Assembly (NCBI RefSeq): GCF_900105395.1
Contig: NZ_LT629775.1
Coordinates: 9,203,501 to 9,267,500, forward strand
DNA: 64,000 nucleotides
Direction of reading: 5' to 3'
From: Streptomyces sp. TLI_053
GTDB taxonomy: Bacteria; Actinomycetota; Actinomycetes; Streptomycetales; Streptomycetaceae
Shown here: positions 58,507-64,000 of the stretch, piece by piece
Numbering within the stretch: the stretch's first letter is position 1
How the letters are laid out: every line of letters starts with the position of its first letter
The notes under the pieces: model-generated
The model's database searches: none
Seen by the model: the letters and a program-made list of their open reading frames with translations, nothing else
Told to the model about the DNA's origin: nothing
Position numbers and translations under genes: made by a program

Positions 58507-59954
58507 ACGAGATCCGGCCCACCGTCAGTTCCTTCGGCCCGGCCCGGTTGCTGGCCGGAACCGACGCCGGACGCCTCGACCGCGCGCGGCACCTCGCCGT
58601 CCACGGCCCGGTGCCGGTCCTCAGTTCCGAGGAGGTGGTCACTCTCACACGCACCGTCGACCTGCGCGGCCGCGGCGGCGCGGGCTTCCCCTTCGCCCGC
58701 AAGTTCCAGGCCGTCGTGGACGCGTTGCGGAACACCCAGGGGGACCCGGCTGTCGTCGTCAACGGTGCCGAGGGTGAACCCAGTTGTCTCAAGGACACCG
58801 CACTGTTGCTCAACGCCCCGCACCTGGTGCTGGACGGCGCGGAGATCGCCGCGGTCGCCCTGCGTGCCGACGAGGTCGCCGTCGGCGTCGCGCGGGCGGA
58901 CGTGCTGGCCTCGGTGCAACAAGCCATGGACGAACGGCGATCGCTCTCGGTGCGGATGCGCGTCGAGCAACTCCCGGAGCGGTTCGTCACCGGTGAGGGG
59001 TCGGCCCTCACCAACGGGCTCAACAACAACCCGGCCCTGCCCTCCGGCCGGAAGGTACGGACCAGCGAGCGGGGACTGAACGGCCGGCCGACACTGCTCT
59101 CCAACACCGAGACGTTCGCCCAACTGGCTGTCGCGGCAAGGCTGGGCGCACAGGGCTACGCCGAGGTCGGCCTTCCCGACGAGCCGGGGACGGCCATGCT
59201 CACCGTGGCCGGCGAGGCCGTTGTCGAGGCTCCCACCGGAGCGCCCCTGACCTACCTGCTGCAGATGTGCGGCATGTCGGTCGGCCAAGGGCTGCTGGTG
59301 GGCGGATACCACGGGATGTGGCTGAGCCCCGCGGCCGGCGAACTCGCCCTGGTCTCCCGGGAAGCCCTGAAGGCACTGGGTGCGACGCTCGGCGCGGGCG
59401 CCGTCCTGCCACTGCCCGAGGAGACCTGCCCGTTGGGGGAGACGGCCCGCGTCGCCCGCTACATGGCGGGGGAGTCGGCACAGCAGTGCGGCCCGTGCGT
59501 CTGGGGCCTGGCCAGGCTGGCCGACGAGCTGGAGGCGCTGACGACCTACGGGGGACAGGCGGCCTACGACGCCGTCTTCTCCCACGTCCGGGGCGTGCTC
59601 GGGCGCGGGGCGTGCTCGCACCCCGACGGTACCTCCCGGTTCGTGTCCTCGGCGCTCAAGGCCTTCCCGGAGGACGTCGGCCGACACGTCTACGAGGGCG
59701 GCTGCGGGCGGCCGGTCCTGGGGGTGCTCCCGGTCGACGGCAAGGACGTCGGCAAGGTGACGCAACGACTGCTGGTCGACTGGACGCTGTGCCGGGCGCA
59801 CGGGCTCTGCGCGGACGTGCTGCCGGGAGTCGTCCAGCTGGGACCCGACGGCTACCCGTCGTCGGCGGACATGCCGCTCAAGGAGAAGGAGCGGGCGAAC
59901 GCGGTGCGGGCCGTACGGCGCTGCCCCGCGCTCGCCCTGAGAGTCGTCGGCTGA
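58503..59954 (+). CDS. NuoF-like NADH-binding flavo/iron-sulfur protein with C-terminal ferredoxin domain
   Basis: A 483-residue cytosolic protein. The NADH/FMN domain shows GRGGAGFPFARKFQ (residues about 57-70) and VVNGAEGEPSCLKDTALLL. An SLBB region follows, then the NuoF [4Fe-4S] motif CGPCVWG with further cysteines (GRGACSHPD). The last 75 residues add a small ferredoxin-like domain with cysteines in TLCRAHGLCADVLP and VRRCPALAL, not part of the standard NuoF. It is therefore a stand-alone NADH dehydrogenase module, not part of a complete complex I operon. It likely feeds electrons to the adjacent haem membrane protein. Confidence 0.9.
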   Translation: MNEIRPTVSSFGPARLLAGTDAGRLDRARHLAVHGPVPVLSSEEVVTLTRTVDLRGRGGAGFPFARKFQAVVDALRNTQGDPAVVVNGAEGEPSCLKDTALLLNAPHLVLDGAEIAAVALRADEVAVGVARADVLASVQQAMDERRSLSVRMRVEQLPERFVTGEGSALTNGLNNNPALPSGRKVRTSERGLNGRPTLLSNTETFAQLAVAARLGAQGYAEVGLPDEPGTAMLTVAGEAVVEAPTGAPLTYLLQMCGMSVGQGLLVGGYHGMWLSPAAGELALVSREALKALGATLGAGAVLPLPEETCPLGETARVARYMAGESAQQCGPCVWGLARLADELEALTTYGGQAAYDAVFSHVRGVLGRGACSHPDGTSRFVSSALKAFPEDVGRHVYEGGCGRPVLGVLPVDGKDVGKVTQRLLVDWTLCRAHGLCADVLPGVVQLGPDGYPSSADMPLKEKERANAVRAVRRCPALALRVVG

Positions 59955-59980
59955 GCCGTCAGCCGTCAGCCGTCAGCCGT
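59954..59980 (+). repeat. 7-bp tandem repeat
   Basis: AGCCGTC is repeated three times exactly and a fourth time in part, directly overlapping the NuoF-like stop codon region. Confidence 0.65.
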
Positions 59981-60081
59981 TCGCCCGTGGTCGTCCGCCG
60001 TGCGCCACCCCGTACGGCGGCGGGCGGGCGACGCCGGTGGGCGGAGGACCCCGGCGCGCACACTGAGAGGAGGAATGCGGT

Positions 60082-61026
60082 ATGTACGCCGGTGTGCAAC
60101 CGGGACCGGGCCGGAGCCCGGACGACGAAGTCCTCCGCCGGCTTCCGCTGGATCTTCGGACCCGGACGGGAGGCACCGGGGACGGTGGGCCCGGACTCCC
60201 CGACGCGCTCTACTGGCTGCACCGGATCGAGCTGCTCTGCGGGGAGGCCGAACGACTCGGCCGGCAGCACCGCGGGCCCGGGCCGGGCGGGGCGGAGGCC
60301 GAGCTGTGCGGGCGGGGCGCCAAGCACGCCGCCGCCGTGCTCGCCGGCGCGGTCCGGGAGGCCGTTTCCCGGACCGCGCCGAGCGACCGGCCACAGCCGC
60401 AGGAGAGCCGGATCGACTGGGAGGCGTGGGTCCACGCGACCTGCAGCATGCGGGCCGAGTGGGCGATCTGCGAGGAGCGGGCCACGGAGACGGGCGCGGC
60501 GGCGGCCGCGTTCCTGCGCGTAGCCGATCAGGCGTGCACGGTCTTCCGGTCGATGGCGGGCGTGGAGGCCTTCACCTGGTGGAGGACGCTGACCGATCCG
60601 CTGTACCGCGCGTGGCTCGACGGGGCGCTCAGCCACATCGGCGCCCCGCCGGCGCTCTTCCCGGACCGCGACGCGCTCTACCGTGCCCGCCCCGCGCTGG
60701 CTGCCGGCTGGGAGCCCGACGCCCAACTGTCCCCCGACGACGTCTTCCCGCTGGGAAGCCTCGAACGCTACGTCCCCGACGGAACCGGCACCTGGTGGGC
60801 CATCATCATCGTCACTCCGCAGGGCGCGGACGATCCCCGTGCCTGGCCCCATCCCACGGCAGCGGTGGTGGCCAGCAGCGTGCCCGGGGGGACGGCACCC
60901 TCGTGCTGCTACCTTCTCGCCGAGCGGGTGATCCCGCGGCAGGTGCTCCCGGCGCTCGGCGCGGGCCGGGCGGAGGACCGTCTGGAGGACATCGCCGTCT
61001 GTCTGGCCTCCCGCACGGGGGGCTGA
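60082..61026 (+). CDS. Hypothetical protein
   Basis: A 314-residue soluble protein with no signal peptide or membrane span. It is rich in tryptophan and alanine: DALYWLHRIELLCGEAERLGR, then RIDWEAWVHATCSMRAEWAICEERATE and SMAGVEAFTWWRTLTDPLYRAWL (cited in parts). The C-terminal third has strands TWWAIIIVTPQG and CCYLLAERVIP. I recognise no family. GAGGAGG is 8 nt before ATG 60082; an ATG 7 nt earlier is in another frame. It follows the electron-transfer operon by 127 nt and could be cotranscribed. A hairpin follows its stop. Confidence 0.75.
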   Translation: MYAGVQPGPGRSPDDEVLRRLPLDLRTRTGGTGDGGPGLPDALYWLHRIELLCGEAERLGRQHRGPGPGGAEAELCGRGAKHAAAVLAGAVREAVSRTAPSDRPQPQESRIDWEAWVHATCSMRAEWAICEERATETGAAAAAFLRVADQACTVFRSMAGVEAFTWWRTLTDPLYRAWLDGALSHIGAPPALFPDRDALYRARPALAAGWEPDAQLSPDDVFPLGSLERYVPDGTGTWWAIIIVTPQGADDPRAWPHPTAAVVASSVPGGTAPSCCYLLAERVIPRQVLPALGAGRAEDRLEDIAVCLASRTGG

Positions 61027-61028
61027 CA

Positions 61029-61053
61029 CGGCGGCCCGGGTCGCGGGCCGCCG
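61029..61053. terminator. Bidirectional hairpin terminator
   Basis: Perfect 10-bp arms (61029-61038 and 61044-61053) with a 5-nt loop, extended by GACA/TGTC outside a one-base bulge. It lies between convergent genes ending at 61026 (+) and 61059 (-). Confidence 0.65.
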
Positions 61054-61058
61054 CTGTC

Positions 61059-61973
61059 TCAGACGCCGAAGTTCAGCGCGTAGAGCGAGCGCGCCAGGTC
61101 GGCGGTGACGAAGTCGGCCGGGACGGTGCCGAGCACCGGGCGGGTGGAGCGGTCCAGGCCGCCGAGGTAGGACCGCAGCTTGGGGGTGATCGCGTCGGCG
61201 GCCTGGCGGGGCCAGAGCCCCCAGCCGGAGCTGGACGTGAAGGTGAGGAAGAGCCGCTGCGGGTCGGTGGCGGTGCGGGCGGCGGTCAGGTGGGCCGAGA
61301 CCTCGGGCCACTTGCGCGAATAGAGGTCGAAGATGGTGCCGATGTCGTAGTCGTCCTCGATGTCGGTGCGCCCGCCGCCCCAGCGGACGCCCGGCAGGCC
61401 GGCGTTGTCGGCGAGGAGGACGACCCGGCCGCGGACCTCGCCGATCGCGGGAATCCGGTCCTCGGTCCGGAACAGGCCCGGCCAGCGGCGCTGGTAGTCG
61501 GCGAAGAGGGCGCCGAACTCGGTGTCGGACACGGTGGAGTACTCCTGCTTGACCCGCATCACCAGGGCCTCGCCGGGGTGGGCGGCGAGAAAGGCCTGGC
61601 ACTGGTTGAGCACGTCGCCGAAGAAGACCTGCTGGAACACCGGCCCGTGGTGGATCGCGAGCACTCCGTCGATCGCCCGGCAGCGGATGTCGAGGAACCG
61701 CACCCCGGCCGCCAGCTGAGCGGGCAGCGCCAGGGTCTGCGTCTGGGTCAGCGGCCCGCCGTACAACGAGCAGGTGTCGTGGGTGCCGGGCAGGGTGAGC
61801 CGGGCGAGCGGCACTCGCGGGTCGACGGCCGCCAGCCAGTCGGAGCCGCCCGGCAGGTCGGCCGCCCGGGCGCCGGGTGAGCCGACCGCCAGGCCGCCGG
61901 CGGCGAGCGCCCCGAGCACGGCCCCGCGGGCGAAGGACCGGCGGCTGATCGTCGTACGCATGGTCAAGGACAC
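61059..61973 (-). CDS. Phosphatidylinositol-specific phospholipase C-domain protein, Tat-exported
   Basis: A 304-residue exported protein. The twin-arginine signal is SRRSFARGAVLGALAAGG, cleaved near ARAA. The catalytic PI-PLC X domain shows PGTHDTCSLYGG (first His, residues about 63-74), FLDIRCRAIDGVLAIHHGPV (second His) and VMRVKQEYS. This matches the bacterial PI-PLC group, which cleaves phosphatidylinositol or related lipids outside the cell. GTG 61973 has GGGGG upstream; ATG 61961 is an alternative start. It lies near the DUF1906 gene, another exported protein. Confidence 0.9.
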   Translation of the reverse strand: MSLTMRTTISRRSFARGAVLGALAAGGLAVGSPGARAADLPGGSDWLAAVDPRVPLARLTLPGTHDTCSLYGGPLTQTQTLALPAQLAAGVRFLDIRCRAIDGVLAIHHGPVFQQVFFGDVLNQCQAFLAAHPGEALVMRVKQEYSTVSDTEFGALFADYQRRWPGLFRTEDRIPAIGEVRGRVVLLADNAGLPGVRWGGGRTDIEDDYDIGTIFDLYSRKWPEVSAHLTAARTATDPQRLFLTFTSSSGWGLWPRQAADAITPKLRSYLGGLDRSTRPVLGTVPADFVTADLARSLYALNFGV

Positions 61974-62110
61974 GGCGCGGTACCCCCGTCGGGTGGGTGG
62001 GGACGGAACGGGAGGAACGACGGAACGTGCCCATTGTCGGGAACCCGTCGCGCTTTGCCCAGGGGCCGGACGGAGTCCGGCCGGCGAAGCCCGGCGCCGG
62101 GCCGCCGAAG

Positions 62111-62153
62111 CCCGGCGCCCCGCCCCCGGACAGGCCGGGGACGGGGCGCCGGG
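62111..62153. terminator. Hairpin terminator
   Basis: Perfect 12-bp arms (62111-62122 and 62142-62153) with a 19-nt loop, just downstream of the leftward DUF1906 gene. A 14-bp direct repeat CGAAGCCCGGCGCC precedes it. Confidence 0.6.
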
Positions 62154-62171
62154 TGGAGCGTGTCGCGGGGT

Positions 62172-64000
62172 TCAGCCGCGGGTGATCACGAGCTGGCTGG
62201 AACCGTCCGGCAGGCCGGCGATCGCGGCGCGCTGGGCGGGGAAGACGCTCCCGCCGTACGGCCCCTGGACAGCGCCGAAGCCGGACCAGTTGCCGTTGGC
62301 GAAGCGGGTCTTGTGGTAGGCGTTGCCGTCACCGCCGACGACCGCCACCTGCGAGGAGCCGTCGGGCAGTCCGGCGATGCCGACCGTCCGCGCGGCCATG
62401 GTGGGGGTACCGTTGCCGGGCAGTGCGGCCCAGCCGGACCAGTTGCCGTCGGCGAAGCGGGTCTCGTGGTAGACGTTGCCGTCGTTGCCGATGGCCAGTA
62501 CCTGGGACGAGCCGTCGGGCAGTCCGGCGATGGCGACGGCCCCGGCCGACATGGTGGGGGTGCCGACGCCGGGCAGTGCGGCCCAGCCGGACCAGTTGCC
62601 GTCGGCGAAGCGGGTCTCGTGGTAGACGTTGCCGTCGTTGCCGATGGCCAGTACCTGGGACGAGCCGTCGGGCAGTCCGGCGATGGCGACGGCCCCGGCC
62701 GACATGGTGGGGGTGCCGATCCCGGGCAGTGCGGCCCAGCCGGACCAGTTGCCGTCGGCGAAGCGGGTCTCGTGGTAGACGTTGCCGTCGTTGCCGACGG
62801 CCAGTACCTGGGACGAGCCGTTCGGCAGGCCCGCGACGGCGGCCCGGTACGCCGCCATGGTGGGCGTGCCGTTACCGGGGAGCTGGGCGAAGCCGGACCA
62901 GTTGCCGTTCGCGGCGCGGGTCCCGTGGTAGAGCAGGCCGTCGAGACCGATGCCGAGCTCCTGCGAGGAGCCGTTGGGCAGCCCGGCGATCGCCACCTCG
63001 GAGCCGCGGAAGACGCCCGCCCCGCCGGTCAGCGGATTGAAGCCGGGCCAGTTGCCCGAGCTCTGGCGCACGCCGAGGAACAGCCCCGAGGACTGCGACG
63101 GCGGGGCGCCGTTCAACTGGATGTCGAGGTAGTCCTGGTCGATCCCGATCGAGAAGCCGCCCCAGGTCTCCGCGGCCGTCGGCGAGGCGTACTGGTGGGC
63201 GCGCTGGTGGTTGGACCAGTAGCCCGCCGGGATCCACGGGTCCTCGGTGTCCTCCCGGCCGTTCCAGTTGGCGCTGAAGACGGCGTCGGGCATGGTGTAG
63301 GCGCTGTTGCCGGCGTTGGCGACGAGGTCCTTGATGCCGGACGAGCTGCTGCTGTAGACGCCGGAGTTGTAACCCCAGGCGTGCAGCTCGTTGGTCCAGG
63401 CGGTGAGGAAGGCCAGCACCGGGGCGGTGTACTGCGGCGTGTTGTAGGCCTCCATGTCGTAGTAGAGGACCGCGCCGGGGGAGAAGCCGAGGCTCTGCGC
63501 CTGGGCCGCCGCGTCGGCGGCGGCGTTGGCGCCCTCGGCGGCGGGGGCGACGATCTTCGAAGCCTGCACGCCGACGTACAGCGGCATGAAGGCCCAGCCG
63601 GCGGACGCCTGCTGCTGGACCCAGGAGGCCGTGAGGTTCGGCTGGGCGCAGGCCCGCTTGGACCCGCCGATGTAGATGCCGACCGCCCGGTACGGGGAGG
63701 CCGTCATCCAGGCGTTCATCGCGGCACCGGAGGGTGCCGTGCAGGCGTCGAAGCCCTTGCCGGTGTAGTTGGTCGCCGACGCGGGTATCGCGGCGGCGGC
63801 AGCGGGTGCTGCAGCGGGTGCGGCGGCCGGAGCCGCGGCCCGCGCGGAGTCGGCCGGTGCGGCCTGGGCGGCCGAGGAGCGCGGCGCGACCGGCGTCCGC
63901 GACCCCGGCCCGGCGGGCGCCGGCGTCGGCGCGGGCTGGTGCTGCGGCGCGGGGACGAGGCCGGCGCCGGTGATGATCCGCCGCACCAGCGCCTGGTCCG
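62172..64000 (-). CDS. DUF1906 glycoside-hydrolase-like protein with lectin-like repeats (cut by window edge)
   Basis: At least 604 residues are visible; the frame stays open to the last base, so the start lies outside the window. After an alanine/proline-rich linker, residues about 70-295 (from the GTG at 63986) form a DUF1906 domain: GKGFDACTAPSGAAMNAW, YIGGSKRACAQP, VLYYDMEAY and GIDQDYLDIQLNG, a TIM-barrel fold related to glycoside hydrolases (Rv2525c-like). The C-terminal 300 residues are about six repeats of a 51-residue unit (AIAGLPDGSSQVLAIGNDGN…), probably a beta-propeller or lectin. It is presumably exported. The stop is followed by a hairpin. Confidence 0.88.
   Translation of the reverse strand, partial: DQALVRRIITGAGLVPAPQHQPAPTPAPAGPGSRTPVAPRSSAAQAAPADSARAAAPAAAPAAAPAAAAAIPASATNYTGKGFDACTAPSGAAMNAWMTASPYRAVGIYIGGSKRACAQPNLTASWVQQQASAGWAFMPLYVGVQASKIVAPAAEGANAAADAAAQAQSLGFSPGAVLYYDMEAYNTPQYTAPVLAFLTAWTNELHAWGYNSGVYSSSSSGIKDLVANAGNSAYTMPDAVFSANWNGREDTEDPWIPAGYWSNHQRAHQYASPTAAETWGGFSIGIDQDYLDIQLNGAPPSQSSGLFLGVRQSSGNWPGFNPLTGGAGVFRGSEVAIAGLPNGSSQELGIGLDGLLYHGTRAANGNWSGFAQLPGNGTPTMAAYRAAVAGLPNGSSQVLAVGNDGNVYHETRFADGNWSGWAALPGIGTPTMSAGAVAIAGLPDGSSQVLAIGNDGNVYHETRFADGNWSGWAALPGVGTPTMSAGAVAIAGLPDGSSQVLAIGNDGNVYHETRFADGNWSGWAALPGNGTPTMAARTVGIAGLPDGSSQVAVVGGDGNAYHKTRFANGNWSGFGAVQGPYGGSVFPAQRAAIAGLPDGSSQLVITRG
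62425..62883 (-). repeat. 153-bp tandem coding repeats
   Basis: Three nearly identical 153-bp units start at about 62425, 62578 and 62731 (51 codons each), flanked by more diverged copies on both sides. Near identity at the DNA level suggests recent duplication or gene conversion. Confidence 0.85.

Noticed and set aside
60000..61880. 626-codon rightward frame
   Set aside because: Arginine-rich shadow across the hypothetical gene at 60082 and the opposite strand of the PI-PLC gene.

Overview
The window is very GC-rich, with codons ending almost always in G or C. It carries families typical of filamentous actinomycetes: WhiB-like protein, DUF574 methyltransferase, SHOCT proteins, Tat and lipoprotein exporters, and rare TTA codons confined to regulators. 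This points to a chromosome of the Streptomycetaceae (Streptomyces, Kitasatospora or a close relative). No tRNA, rRNA, CRISPR array, insertion sequence or prophage was recognised. Both window edges cut a gene.

Layout. 1-5 kb: a DHA2 drug-efflux pump coupled to a SHOCT protein, a DUF6325 protein and two membrane proteins. 5-7 kb: an HD-domain protein diverging from a GlxA-type regulator across nested palindromes. 7-15.9 kb: a sugar-utilisation operon (Tat lipoprotein binding protein, two MalF/MalG-type permeases, GH36-like alpha-galactosidase, LacI regulator, secreted ricin-lectin glycosidase) ended by two strong hairpins. 16-20 kb: TetR/NAD-epimerase and TetR/FusB-like divergent pairs with visible operators, plus a membrane-protein gene broken by a C-run frameshift. 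20-22.3 kb: a TPR protein and a hypothetical protein. 22.4-29.5 kb: GntR regulator, two-cluster ferredoxin, sulfonate/nitrate-type ABC importer and an AprA/fumarate-reductase-like flavoprotein fused to HEAT repeats. 29.5-34.3 kb: exported proteins (beta-propeller, lipoprotein, I36-type inhibitor) and a VOC protein. 34.4-39.2 kb: O-methyltransferase, SGNH hydrolase, DHA2 exporter and its divergent TetR, VOC protein.

39.2-52 kb is a regulatory accessory region: a sigma factor with an overlapping partner, a DUF574 methyltransferase, four paralogous helix-turn-helix proteins, an atypical WhiB-like protein, a PucR-type regulator with a TTA codon, an ATPase of anti-sigma type and a protein that looks like a catalytically dead caspase. 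52-60 kb is one long rightward run: a papain-like protease, DUF1996 lipoprotein, trypsin-like lipoprotein, DUF4142 protein, a COG4315-type lipoprotein with Yx[FWY]xxD motifs, a small exported protein, a ferric-reductase-like membrane protein and a NuoF-like flavo/iron-sulfur protein with an extra ferredoxin domain. The last five look like a route for electrons from NADH across the membrane to an exported lipoprotein. 60-64 kb: a hypothetical protein, a Tat-exported PI-PLC-like enzyme and a DUF1906 protein with 153-bp lectin-like repeats, cut by the right edge.

The strongest candidates for undescribed biology are the NuoF/ferric-reductase/COG4315 electron-transfer operon, the AprBA-like flavoprotein-HEAT importer cluster (whose binding protein may end in a NosL-like domain), and the four-member helix-turn-helix paralogue cluster. 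Three genes or gene candidates are broken by one-base changes in C or G runs. These may be assembly errors rather than biology.
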